Shown one piece after another: positions 11,599 through 24,010 of a stretch of DNA of 64,000 bases. Position 1 is the first letter of the stretch. The number at the start of each line of letters is the position of its first letter. The notes below the pieces were generated by a model, which was not told the DNA's origin, did not search any database, and worked only from the letters and a program-made list of their open reading frames with translations. The position numbers and the translations under genes were made by a program. The DNA lies in assembly GCA_003254885.1 (NCBI GenBank), contig QANT01008341.1:1-64000 (forward strand), written 5' to 3'. The DNA comes from Purshia tridentata. Lineage: Eukaryota > Streptophyta > Magnoliopsida > Rosales > Rosaceae.

Positions 11599-14500
11599 AT
11601 GAAGCACACGAAGAGGAGGAGGAAGAAGAACTCGGCAGATCCGAAGCCAGTCGCTAAAGAAGACGAAGGCCAGAAGGTGATCCGCGCGCTGGCAGAGGCC
11701 TTCTCTTCGGTCTCTCTAGACGACGCCGTTACTGCTTACCGCGAAGCCAACGGCGACCCGAACAAAGCCGCAGAGATTTTGGCTGATAATTCTGAAGATC
11801 TGTTCACGAGTTCCACATCGAGTGGAATTTCCGGTTCGGAAACAGGTTCGAGTTCAGGTTCGGGTTCGTCTGAAGGGTTCGAGTCAGGTTGTGTTCAGAA
11901 TTTGATGAGCGAGAAGGGTTTTAGGAGTAAGCAGAAAAGGGTTGTTGCGGCCGCGGGAACCGTTTCGACGTTTTTGGGTAAAGAGTACGTGAGGAACACC
12001 CCTAGGAAGGATTCAACGTGGTCGGCGATGACGAAGCTCAAGGGTTTTGGTAATGGAGTTTCTGCTGGGGAAGACGAGGCCGAGCAGTTTCTTTGTTCAA
12101 TGCTTGGAGATGAATCTGATCTAAGCCTGGCTGTTGTTAGAGATGTCCTTTGTGAGTAGCCACTGCCTCTCTTGTCCCTTTTCAATTTTAAGTTAAATTC
12201 AAATTTTAGCATGTGTAGTTTCTTTTGTCTAAACTATGATTGACATACCAATTGAAGTGAAGAATTAAGCAAAAACGACTGTTTTGTGTGTACTAAGTTT
12301 GCGATGGCGTGTGCGTTGTGTAAATAGGATGTAACATATTCTGTTGCATGACCTGAAAGTTTTGTTTTGCAGGTCAGTGTGGGTATGATGTTGAAAAGGT
12401 ACTAAGAGCATTGTGAGTTGGAACTTTTCATTTTTTGCTCCTCTTCTAAGTTCTTTTCAGTTTGGTTTCCAGAAGCTGCTTGCATATGTGAATTCGAAGA
12501 TGAGTTAGTTGTGTCAAGCTGTTACCTCTCTATAATCTAATGTTGCTTATTTTTTATGGATTTGTCATATCTCACCGAGTGCTTAATGGAACATTCGCCA
12601 GGTGTCATGGGATTTTGGAAATTTGGTTTGAGTTAAAAAAGATTCCTTTTTGAAATACCAGGTTGTTTCTGTTGTAATCTAATGATGAGTTTACATGCTT
12701 TTTCAGGCCTTGGATGCTTTGCTTGATGTATCTTCTTCCTCATATGAACAGTCCAGTAGTGGTTCTAACAGTAGTTTGGTTTATAAAGAAGATAGTAGAT
12801 ATCCCATTGATCAGTTTGACATTGTAAGTACTATATTTGTGTTGCTTATTTTTGTCAAGACTTGTTAGGTCATATATTTAGCTGAATTTAAGGTGTGTCA
12901 CTGACGCACTGATTTATAGTGTGAATTTGTAGGTTTGTCCTTTTGGTTGATTTTTTTTATAAATTTTTTTTATTATGCCACTTTATTATCTTGAACTTGA
13001 TTTTTTTGTAGCTCATGTTTATAATGTAACTGTATATGTATCTTGTGGCGCACTCTGATTTTTTATGTTATGAGTTTGTAGGTTTCTGCTTCTGGTCGTT
13101 TGTGTTTAGATGATATGAATATCTTTTAGTTTCATACCTTTCAGTAGCATCTAGACTCTTTCTTGCCCTTGTCGGCTTGCTAAGATATTTGTTGTTATCA
13201 TCCCCCACCAAAATTTTTTGTTGTCTTCTTTTAGTTACTACCCTTTTTGTTGTAATCAGAGGTAGTTATAGCCTTTTTTAGGACGTAGTTATTACCCTTG
13301 TTGTCAGAGGGTGTTCTGTCTCCAAATTTTTATTTTTATTTTTACATATTTTGGTCTCCAAAATTTTTGCATATGCTTCGATTGATAAAATTACATTATA
13401 TTCGGGTTTGTTCTATATATTGATTTTGAAAATTATGTGATAGCTGACAGATAGGGCATCAGATTGTACTTCTCTTTCATCTGAAGGCGAGCTCCAGGAT
13501 AATCTGTGGTATCCGGGATATCCTTGCAGGTAAATTATTATAATTGATACTTCTATTTTCCTTTTTCTTCTTCGGGTATTAGGTCATCCCTCAGTAGCCA
13601 TGTCATCTTTGGGTATACTTATTGTGAGAAATTTAGCTAAAGTAGTACTTTGTGGGGTTTTCTCGACCCTTCTACCCTTATCCCTTTAGGCCTCAAATAT
13701 ATTAGGTGATGTGCAGCAGTGTAGGACTTTGATTGTTTAGAACACTGTTTTATATGGCCAGCTCATCATGCATCGTGGATGTTCATTGTAAATATTTGCT
13801 TAAAAAACAATGAAAGGAAAATAGTTTTAACCATTCCTCGAACATTCAATACAGAAGAATTTTATGTTTGATGGAGATGCTCTGATTGCCTCTCAAAAGT
13901 GTGCATATAAAACATACTTTGTCAATCTGGACGTTCATGATTTATGAAAATTCATTAATTTTGTGGTACTTGTGGTAGTAACTAATTTGATATATGGATT
14001 TACCATTTGAATGCTATCATGCGGCTTAGGAAAATATGCCTTGATATGAAACTTGTTTAGTCCTATTTAATAGAGGTCAAATTTCAATCTCAATATTCTT
14101 GGTTCCTTGCTTTGAGGATGTTAGCACCGTATTCTTCAAGTTTTTTTTTTTTNTTTTTTTTTTTTTTTTTTTTTCATTTTAGGAATTATGCGAAGGTTCT
14201 TACTAGTTCTGAAGCTCATTCTCTTATTAGCCCAAGAAGTACTGAGTCAAATCTCTCTCAAAAGGTGTTGGAATCTTTGTTTAACATCTCCAAGAGTCCT
14301 GAATATGAAACAAGAACCATGAATTGGAAGAATGTCGTTAATAAATTGCAGTCATTGGGATCTGGGTTTGATGCCTGCACTTCTAGCTCTTCAGAAACAC
14401 AGCAGGACACTTATGGTATTGAACTTTAATCTAGTGATTAATTTTCTCGTAGGAGGGTTTTTTTTTTTTGAATGTATCTGTTGTTTGCTTTTTAATGAAT

Positions 14501-16021
14501 GGTTATCTATCCGAGTATCAATGTCTTTTACTTTATCCTTTTGGGTTTCCTTTTTACATGTAGTTAAAGGAAATGAATATCATGCATTTAGAGGAACTGC
14601 AAAGAAGCACTGGGATTCAATGAGGTCTTACTATCAGAAAGTAAGATGGTTTTAGCACCTTATTTTGTTGGTTAATTTAATACCTTACTGATAAGAGGAC
14701 AATTTTATGCAGGCTGCAACCGCATATTCAAGGGGAGCACGGGAATATGCAGATTACTTATCTGAGCAGGTCTGTGCTTCTATAAGAACATAATAGTGTA
14801 AATTTTGTTGGTTGGGTGTCAGTTTAATTTTGTATGTTCTAGAGGGTTAAACTCGTGGACAACTCTTCTTGTCTTTTTTTTGGTTTTCTTTTTGTTTTCG
14901 GAAAAGATTATAGAAAAATTGAATTCAAGTTTAGGTATCAACCTGGTCTCTTATCTTGCATTTGCCTAGGGGAAGGTACAGACTAAATTGGCACGAGAGG
15001 CTGATGAAAAGGCAAGCCAAGAAATCTTTAAAGCTAGGTTGGTGCAGTTCTAGACTGGAATGAAAACATTCTTTGTCTTTTTCATCTCTACCTCTGGTCT
15101 TTGTAGACAAACTAAGCTAATGCTGTAATCTGCAGAAACAAGGGCATAGAAAATATGATAACAATTGATTTGCATGGGCAACATGTCAAACAAGCGATGA
15201 AGCTTTTGAAAATCCACCTCCTATTTGGAACATATGCACAATGTAAGCGTTCGCTTGCTTTTATATTTTCTCTCTTGGAAAAAATTGTTCAGCAGTTTTT
15301 TAAGGTATTATCAATTTAATTACTTCTCTTGCTCTGGTCCAGCGGTTCAGTTCCTCAGGGTTATCACAGGATGTGGGGCACATGGTGTAGGAAAGTCCAA
15401 GCTGAAGCAATCGGTATGGTTTTAGCTGCCTGATTGCATAAATTTTGTGGGAAATTAGTGAAGGATAAAAGTTAAAAAGGGGTCGACTTTTTGGGGTGTT
15501 TGAAACTGGCCTGTATGAGTCTTGATAATGCATATAGAAATGATCAAACTGGTGCTTTTGTGTATGTAAATGCAAGTGGAATGTTTTGAGTCAGTTTTTG
15601 ACGGTGCCATATCTTGTAGCGTTATCAATAGCATATCTGTTAGGAATGCTTTTGGGAGGATTGAGTTATCATAATAAAAATAAGCCATTTGTCTATAGGA
15701 ACAAATGCAAAGCTCTTTTTAATGGATTGTTAGGTGAAAATTGTAGGGTTCTTTGCTTCCCCTGCCTAATAACAGTGGGTATATTTGGTCAGAGCATAGA
15801 TTAATATATAAATGAAAAACAAAGCCATTGATATCTTTAATTGGCCTCTGTGATCTTTCTTGAACGTTATATCTTTACGACTTACATGCCTTGTACAGGT
15901 CATCAAACTTGTTGAGAAGGAAGGTATCCAATGGAGTGAAGAGAACAAGGGAACGGTATTGATCAAATTAGGTAGACACAGGGAGTTCAGCTTTGTGGAT
16001 TCAATGAGTGATGATGAGTAA
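11599..16021 (+). CDS. DUF1771 and SMR-domain protein (putative nuclease-type RNA/DNA-binding)
   Basis: Eleven exons: 11599-12151, 12373-12398, 12707-12823, 13444-13529, 14183-14415, 14564-14640, 14713-14769, 14970-15037, 15136-15242, 15343-15413 and 15899-16021. They join in frame to 505 aa. The N-terminus is lysine-rich, followed by a UBA/CUE-like helical segment (RALAEAFSSVSLDDAVTAY) and a serine/glycine-rich linker. A DUF1771 helical module lies at about 342-410 (YHAFRGTAKKHWDSM). The C-terminal SMR domain covers about 412-500, with the IDLHGQHVKQA motif and the TGCGAHG loop that stand for the family's conserved DLHG and TGxG motifs. SMR domains of this class bind or nick nucleic acids; the plant protein's exact role is not settled. 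I recall the Arabidopsis counterpart as At5g58720. A 26-bp micro-exon (exon 2) is needed to keep the frame. Confidence 0.85.
14141..14174. repeat. Poly-T tract with an internal N just before a splice acceptor
   Basis: A run of T broken only by an N at 14153 lies in intron 4 of the SMR gene, immediately upstream of the acceptor at 14181-14182. Its true length is uncertain in this assembly. Confidence 0.8.
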
Positions 16022-16406
16022 CTCATCTCTATCATGGTTCCTCAGCATGATTCAGTTGCAGGAACAAGTGAAACGGCATGTCCCGGGTCAAAGTGCATTC
16101 AGTGTGAGTTAATTGTAACGTAAACTAGATTGTAAAAACCCCAACAGGTTGTGTTTCTTGTCAGAGTCACTAGGTAGTCATGTTATTAACTAATGCTCAA
16201 GGCCAGGTTTCAGATGTTCATATTCATCATCTCTTTCAATAGGTCGCTAAATTATTTATAAGAAACTAGCTCAGCTCAAGGTGCTCGTTGTACTTGCTGT
16301 ATGTAGAGCGTGTAAATAACTTAAGAAAATTGTGTAATTTGACGTAGTTGAAATGACATGATACAGATTACAGACCATCACATCATTGCTTGCCAAGTGT
16401 TTGTTT

Positions 16407-16590
16407 CATAATGCTTTCTTATATCGTCGCTTCTTTTTTTTTTAAATGAGCGAAGGGAAGGATTGGATAATACAATTAAAAATAGGCTTTTTAGCAAGAT
16501 ACCCACCTGAACTTTACATAATGCTTTCTTATATCGTCGCTTCTTTTTTTTATTTAATGAGCGAAGGGAAGGATGATACAATTAAAAATA
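16407..16590. repeat. Local direct duplication of about 75 bp
   Basis: Two copies (16407-16484 and 16517-16590) share CATAATGCTTTCTTATATCG, a T-run, GAGCGAAGGGAAGGA and ATACAATTAAAAATA. They are separated by about 32 bases. The differences are a short indel around GGATTGGAT and T-run length. Confidence 0.75.
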
Positions 16591-18226
16591 AAGTATTATT
16601 TTGTTTTCGAAATCAGAAACTGATAGCTACCAATCGCCTATCGGTTTTTTAGTACAAATTTACTCACCACCTTAATAGCATCACCACTTACATATTTGAA
16701 TGCCACGTGGCTTGCTATGTTTTGGTAGCTAACCATGATTAGCTTATTTACAATTAAGTTAATAAGTGAGAGATAAATAATAATATAAAAAAACAAAAGT
16801 CACGCCCACCCACTCAACCCAGCAGCCCCGACCCCACACCTCATCCCCACTTGCCGGTCTGACACAGCGACCCTCTGCGGCACCGGCGCCGACCACCGCA
16901 TCGAACAATGCATCTTTATGCTTTCTTTCTCATCTTCTCTCTCTGAAGCATAAATTTTCAATGTTTATCACTCCAATTATTTTTATTGTTGAATCAAAAT
17001 TTAATATAAGAAAATTTTCTCAAGTTATGTTAACTACTATGGCCAAATTTTTCTTTTGGGTTTTATGCAATCTCCAAGAACCAACAGCCCCAATATCGAT
17101 GGTGAAAACTAGAATCCATTTTAATGTGAGCCCAAATTGTGTTCCTTTAAAGCAACAGCAAAAAACCCACCAAGCAAAGGGGGAGAGAGAGAGTCGCCGG
17201 CGAGAAATTGGGTAACAGTTCTGTTCTTATTCTGTTGGAAAGAGAAATAAAGGGAGCGGATGGAGAGTGGCGGCCGGACGACATCGGGCGGAGAGGTCGC
17301 CAACTTTGAGAGGAGGGGCCGCTTAGCGCCGTTGGGCGGAGAGGTGGAGAGGCTGCCGGAGTGAAATCCGGCCGCTTGGGGAGGGGAGGCGAGAGGGCGG
17401 GGAAGGTGGGGTAGGTGTGAGAAGCTCTCCAAATAGCACTATAATAATTGAAACATACACTTGTCACATCTTGATATCGCATTGATGAATTAATAATGGT
17501 TTTAAGATGGTCTTCAATCTTTTCATTTTATGGCAGTTGTGCTCGTAGGGCATAATCATTTTGATTAGAGAAAAAAAATAAGGGAGATCAAATTACAGGC
17601 TAAAAGTTTGAGAAGCTCATAGCAAAGGGCAAAAGGGGGTCGGGAAACAAATCCCTTAGTGGACTGAGTCTGAATCTTCCTCTTATAAGGCTATATGGAA
17701 ACCAAGGGTTTTCTTAACATCAAAATAGAAAATTACTAAAATAATTTCGTCGGATCAAACAAAAACTTGTTAGCAGCTATACTAGGAAAAATATTATAAC
17801 AAAGTATTCATGTCAGGTATGGTGTCTTAAACTCGCAAGAGCGTCAGGAATTCAATCCTCCTGTAGTATGCTAGTATGGAGAGGAAACTAATATACATAT
17901 GTAAACACATTTTTAACGATTTTTAAATCTTTCAATTTTGGCAGATTTATTTGTCCTTGCTACTACAGACGAACTTATATCTACTTTCTTCAACTCATTT
18001 TTATGCTGAGTAGGAGTTAGAACAGCTATCACTATTAAATGTCAAACAATAAACGTGCTTTTTTTTGTTCTGAAAAATAAAAAGGAGCTTAAAAGTGCCA
18101 TTTAAAATTAAGAAATCTATTGGTGCATCATCAACCTGTAACATCTTGTGCGGTCTCACATGGAAAATAAGGACGTAGAACAGTTATAGTTATCACTTAA
18201 CAGATGCAGTACGATAGGAAGAACAT
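16591..18226. other. Intergenic region with a GC-rich island
   Basis: Most is AT-rich. About 16800-16910 and 17190-17420 are unusually GC-rich and purine/pyrimidine biased (GGCGGAGAGG repeated). Open frames on the minus strand there are proline/serine low-complexity with no recognisable domain. It may be a repeat remnant or a decayed 5' UTR. No gene is supported. Confidence 0.4.
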
Positions 18227-20114
18227 CTAGAGAGGAAGTTCGCCACTGTCTGCAATCACGACTTTGCTCTTGGGTGTGCCACTCTGATTTCCTTCAGCTT
18301 CAACCTTGTAAACCACATCCATTCCAGATAGCACCTTTCCAAATACAACATGTCTGCCATCCAACCTAATATAATACAGATTCAAACATTAGCTAAAAAA
18401 CTTTAGCCTTAATAACACTAAACATGTATCAGTGGCTCTTATAATGCAGTACAACTCCTCCTTATCAATGAGGAAGCCTTAAGTTCAACACTTCCGACTC
18501 CTAATGAAGTGGGTAGTGGAATACTTGAATCCCAGTTCACATGCACTTAAAATAATGTGATGCATTAGGCACAGAAAACTCTTCAAAGGTGCAAATCTAT
18601 AAAGTACAGAAATAATGCATTATACAGCAGAAGATAGTTGTTCAAGAAGTACTATTCTCCTTTTTCAAATAAGAATGGATGCACATCGAATTACCAGCTA
18701 GTCGTCACAGTTGTGATGAAGAATTGTGAACCATTGGTGTCAGGACCAGCATTTGCCATCGACAAAAACCCTGTACACAAGAGTAAAGTTATGTTTCATT
18801 CAAATCATACTGTAGGTTCAAACTTTGGAAGTATACTGTGGTCGGTAACCATCCAGTTCGCTCAAAAAAAGAAAAAAAAAAAAGGGGCGAGGTGGGTAGG
18901 TTATTTGTCTACCTGGGCCGGTATGCTTCAGCTTGAAATTCTCATCAGCAAACTTCTCTCCGTAAATTGATTCTCCACCTCTTCCATCACCAAGTGTGAA
19001 ATCACCTCCTTGAATCATGAAACTGGGTATAATCCTATGAAATTTGCTACCCTTGTAATGAAGAGGTTTTCCACTCTTCCCAATGCCTTTCTCCCCTGAA
19101 ATTACATGGAAAACATAAGGAAAAGAAAAGACAAGAAAGTGCATCAAATCAACTTCTATAATATCCGACAGTTTCTATGGGGTTAAAATTGAGAAATCAT
19201 TCCTTTGTTGACTCTTATTACTTCCTAGTTTCGTATCTTTTCAGACAATGCAGAATACATTAAGATTTCTATATATCTATAAATGGTTTACATCCTTCCA
19301 CTTTGAAACATTTAGTTGCGATTGATATTTAAAGACTTGACCAAATATCATTTAACATACATTGCTGATGATGAACCCCAAAAAGTAGATACTACATTAC
19401 ATATCAACTATTAAGTTCAATACAAGGATAAGATGGGAAACTGGTTACCTGTGCAAAGTGCTCGAAAATTTTCTGAAAACACCAAAAGATTAAGTTAAGA
19501 ATGTTCAAGAAATGTAACCTTATACAAATCGAATCCACCAAATGTGAGTGATTTTACTCACCTACGGTCTTAGGAACCGCCTTCCCAAAGAGACCAATGA
19601 CAATACGACCTGAAAACACAGCAATCAAAAAGGTATCAAATTCTAAGACTATGGCCCCCCAATTATATTAATTATCACATAAACACATCACATCTACAGA
19701 AATGATCAACTTTTGGTTCCCGACTGGGCTTGCATCATATTTATATAATACCAATATCAAAATTGATATTACATTCACCTAATAACATTAAATTTCGACT
19801 AATTTTGGTCAAATTTGTTTTAAAATTGACAAATTCATCGAAGAGTGAAAACATACCAGCAGGCTTTCCAGCAATCTCAACATCAAAGTAAACCTTGTTG
19901 GTCACTTCCTTCAGATCCTCCTTCGACTTCTTTGCCTGAAACATAATAAACCCATTTTATCAATCAACGATTTCGACACAGTCTATGAATTAAAAACTTC
20001 AAATTAAAATTGAAGGAAATCATCAACCAAAATAAAAGTTACACCGACCTGAATGAGAGCTAGGGTCCCGAAGAGAACCAGAGTGCATAGCAGAAACGAC
20101 GTCGTCTTAGCCAT
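18227..20114 (-). CDS. ROC7: ER/secretory cyclophilin-type peptidyl-prolyl isomerase
   Basis: Seven exons on the minus strand (5' to 3': 20049-20114, 19857-19935, 19562-19609, 19449-19472, 18913-19095, 18695-18770, 18227-18365) encode 204 aa. Exon 1 is almost exactly a signal peptide ([19 protein letters not shown]). Then comes a complete cyclophilin domain with catalytic Arg93, Phe98 and Gln101 in [16 protein letters not shown], and Trp159, the residue linked to cyclosporin binding, in [13 protein letters not shown]. The protein ends GELPL with no KDEL-type retention signal. It catalyses proline cis-trans isomerisation during folding in the ER or secretory pathway, like animal cyclophilin B. 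The length equals what I recall for Arabidopsis ROC7 (At5g58710). It is divergent from the APD gene; their ATGs are 945 bases apart. Confidence 0.93.
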
Positions 20115-21058
20115 CTCTTGCTTCTTCAGCCTACTGCAAAGTTTCACTCTCAGATCAATTGCTCTGGTACTGATGAAGTGAACTCAGTATATAGGGGTAT
20201 AGGGTGTAACGTTTGCACCCAGTAGATGTTTGACACGTTTCACTTTTTGTTGTTTCGGCCGAATGTAATTGGTTCAGCCATTGACTGTGCAAAATTGTCG
20301 CAGTGGAAATGGGCCGATGGCTGAAAGGTGGGCTCCTCGTCGTTCAACCAAGCAGGCCTGTAAATCAAATCGACACAGTTCGACTTGGGTTTGTTATGGC
20401 TTGTTTTGTTTTGTTCGAGTTCGGATCGTAAGAAAAACGAGTCAAGCTAAGCTCAAATAAAATATGAAGTTTGTTAAATATAAAAAGAGCCTAGCTTGAT
20501 CAGTTTAAGCTTTACTCATTTGTTAAATTTGCTGATAAATGTTGGATTGGTTAACCATATATTTAAAATATTTTAATGCTAGTTTATGTGACGATTGCAA
20601 ATGACCATGACACCCTTCGCAATTAGTTTTCTGACTGGTAAACTAAGCCCACCCATTGCTTCAACATACCACATCATCCAAATTCGTTATCCTTGTTCAC
20701 AGTTGACTATTTAAGGGCCCCAAAAGAACAACTGGGTGGGCGCATAAAGCATTTTGAGGGACCAGAAGAGCAACATCCAAACAGTTGAAAGACAAATTAA
20801 CTAACCGTCAGGTCCGTCACACTCAACTACCATTCCCATTAAGAAAAACCCAAGAAACACTGAGAAAGATGACTTCTTGGTGAGTATCATAGCTTCCTCA
20901 CCACCGCCTTTGCATTTTCAATGGCTGCTGACTCTGACTCAAGGTCAGACAGCCTTGTTAGGGATAGAGGCACACCAATATTTCATGTAAACATAAAATT
21001 CTTCATTCTTCATTCACCCACTGTTTTATACGAGTAATACCCACCAAATTTTTCCAGA
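20115..21058. promoter_or_regulatory. Divergent intergenic region between cyclophilin and APD genes
   Basis: This 944-bp region must hold the promoters of both outward-facing genes. A CCAAT box occurs on the minus strand near 20270. An ATG at 20921 opens a short frame (MAADSDSR) that could be an alternative first exon of the APD gene. I found no complete ER-stress element. Confidence 0.5.
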
Positions 21059-24010
21059 ATGGAAGACCCAGATCGTAGCCAGCATGAATCTCTGCCATCT
21101 TCTTCTGCTTCAGCGTCTACCTCACAGGTCCAAGAAGAGGGAGAAAATGACAGACCTGAGAATGGGGGCACTTCTGAGCAGCAACAGCAGCAGACTACTT
21201 CTAGTACTTTTTCTTATCGTGTGAATATATTGATTTCTGATGTAGCATCATCAGAGATGAAGGATGATGTTTGGTCTTGCCTTCTTGTGCTTGTAACTTT
21301 TTGGTTCTTTGGTCAGTTTCCCTTCTCATTTACTAGTATTTTTGTTCATTGCTTGTGTCACTTTTGTTTCATGTTTCTTAATTTAGGAAATAAAAACACT
21401 TTATCTTAGTCTCTCACTTGTTTCCAAACACCAAGTGCACCCATTAATTTATTACAGTATATGATAATCTTGATCCAACCAACCAACCCATTTGGTTGTG
21501 TCATATGTAGTTGAGGAAAGGGGTTGAATTTCCTTCTTTCATAAAATGGTCTGAAATTATCCAAGTTTTAATTTTGCTATTCTGGTAGCCTCAACTTTTT
21601 AAATTTTTTCTACTGTTGTTACAAAATAGACTCATTTGTTAATCATTTGAGCATCTAATTGATTTGTTAATGATTTGAGCATCTAATTGATTTTGTTTGC
21701 TCGGATTGCTTGTGGTGTTCATGTTCCTCACCGCAGCATCCATGACTCTGATTCTCGGTTTTTTTGGCTCTGCCAATTTACAATTGGGCCCAAATTGCTC
21801 ACGCCTGATACAAACTAATCCGTTCTTTGTGCAATCCATTAAGGTGACTCACCACATTTCAACTTATAATTCTCATTTAATCTGTTTCCTGTTTCTTTTT
21901 AATTTCTGCTGCAGCTTTTTGCAGTATACTCATTTGATCTATAAACAGGCACAGGAACTTGATGGGCCAAAAGCAGGGCCAATTTTATATGGATTCTACA
22001 AACCCCCTTCCCTGGATGTTGAAATCGCTTGGACTGAAACACACAGTACATTTGTACCAACTAATCGTCACATGGCATGGTCTTTGAACATACCAAATAA
22101 TATCTATTGTTTCTCTCTTTTTCTTCTTTTCTTTTTCTCCTTTCATCTTCATTCAAACTTTTGTATCATATGTTTTGATTAATGGTATAAATTTCATTCT
22201 TTTCATGTAACAGGAGTGGATTTACTTTCTAAACAAAGGGTCTAGAATAGATATATTTTACCATGTAAAACCTCGAAGTTCCTTGCCTTTGACCCTTGTA
22301 ATTGCACAAGGTAATTTCTAACTTCCTTGTCTAGGCTCTGTGCCAAATTAAATAGTTGAAGAATCAGAATAATGTGACCTTTGTGACCTTTTGGAACTTC
22401 TCCAACTGCTTTGTCTTTCTTCTTCTCCTGCTCATACATCAAAACCACTTTTCCATTGTGGCTACAAAGCCCTTGAATCTATGCAGGTTTATATAGCCCC
22501 TTAAAGTTAGGGGTCTTTTTTTTAAAAAACTCAAATGTATTTCTTTTATTAACTTGTTCTAACCTGAAGGTAGAGAAAGCCTGGTTGAGTGGATAGAGGA
22601 TCCATCGTATGGTAATGCAACATTGTCTTGGAATATAATTTATGGTGAGAATCATCACTAAAAATTCTATATATTTTCCCTTTTGGAACCAACCATACCG
22701 TTCTAATTAACCCCAGTTTCTTCACAGAAAGTGGTAAGATCCAGCAGGAGATTTCAGAATCTTCTAATTATTATATTGCAGTAGGGAACTTGAACCCTGA
22801 GGATGCTGAGGTAATTGTAAAATGTTTACAATCTATCGTATATAGCCATAGAAACCATTGACAACTTTATTGAGCTTCCAAAGTTCCTGTATTACACAGG
22901 TAGAGCTGGAGTTCAACATAAAATCTCTTCTTTATAACACAACCCAGGCGTATTACAAGTGCTCCTTATATAACCAATTATGTAGCTTAGATCTTTCCCT
23001 CTTGAGGGCAGGTTCTGCTGTCTTAACTTCTCCAGGTCCTAAAGAGGTAAAGTAAGAGACTCTCATCTGTTAGTTTTTTTTTGCTTCTGTCCCTTTTAGG
23101 CCATCTATGCAGCTTCCATTAATTTTTCATGTCAAATATGTTCTTTGAATCATAATTTGGACACAAGTTGTGATTCTCTTAGGGTATTCCTGATGATGAC
23201 TGGTACATCAGACTGTCTTATGGACCCCGATGGATCATATATTTCCTGGGATCAGGTAACTCTCTGTTTTCCTTCAAATCCTTTTCATAACACTGAAAAA
23301 AGAGTCTATTTAAATCTGCCTCTATGTCTGCATGTAGGTGTGATGACTGTGCTCATGTTAATAGCCTTTAGACTTTGTAACATGTTCCAAAATTCCGGTG
23401 AAGATGGAACAGAATTTCAAGCAGGTGAGCCAACACCTGAACGAACCCCATTGCTTCCACCCAAAGATGATGATGTTTTGAGTTGGGGTTCATCTTATGA
23501 ATCTGTTTCAAATGATGAAGAGGATATGGAAGATTGCCTTGCAGTGAGTTCCCTTGAAGGAAAGCCAATAAATGAAAGGGAAAACAACAATACCAGGCGT
23601 CTTTGTGTGATTTGCTTTGATGGTCCAAGGGACTGCTTCTTTCTTCCCTGTGGTCACTGTGCTGCCTGTTTTACATGTGGAACAAGGTAAATCTACATCA
23701 TGTTTAGTCTTCTGCAATATAACCCCATATATAAAATGTTAGACATAGTGACTTGGTTTCCAAGAAACAAAATTCACATACCATGTTAACATACACAGTC
23801 CATTTCTTTTTGCCATTCTCAATATTATGTTACATGTTTATTTTCATGTAACATCTTTATTATAATCAAATCATTGTAACTTCTGCTAAATCAGAGAAGA
23901 GTTAGATTCTAAGTGGATTCACCATGGCATGCAGGATTGCCGAAGAGGTTGGTACTTGTCCCAAATGCCGCAAGAAGATGAAGAAAGTGAGAAAGATTTT
24001 TACAGTTTGA
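21059..24010 (+). CDS. APD-type transmembrane RING E3 ubiquitin ligase
   Basis: Ten exons: 21059-21311, 21737-21843, 21949-22074 (end uncertain), 22214-22310, 22570-22644, 22728-22810, 22900-23046, 23183-23255, 23338-23686 and 23935-24010, about 461 aa. Order: acidic Ser/Gln-rich N-terminus; first membrane segment around WSCLLVLVTFWFF; a large luminal or extracytoplasmic region with the DUF4792/4793-like pattern (GPILYGFYKPP, EWIYFLNKGS, YNTTQAYYKCSLYNQ); second membrane segment (VMTVLMLIAFRLCNMF); a cytosolic acidic linker; and a C-terminal C3HC4 RING starting CVICFDGPRDCFFLPCGHC and ending CPKCRKKM. In Arabidopsis APD1-4 this architecture is linked to vesicle trafficking and pollen mitosis II. 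The donor of exon 3 is non-canonical or weak (see findings), and an upstream exon could extend the N-terminus by eight residues. Confidence 0.87.

Noticed and set aside
17121-17482. Two overlapping minus-strand frames in a GC-rich patch
   Set aside because: Pro/Ser/Leu-rich low complexity with no start context, splice partners or family resemblance.
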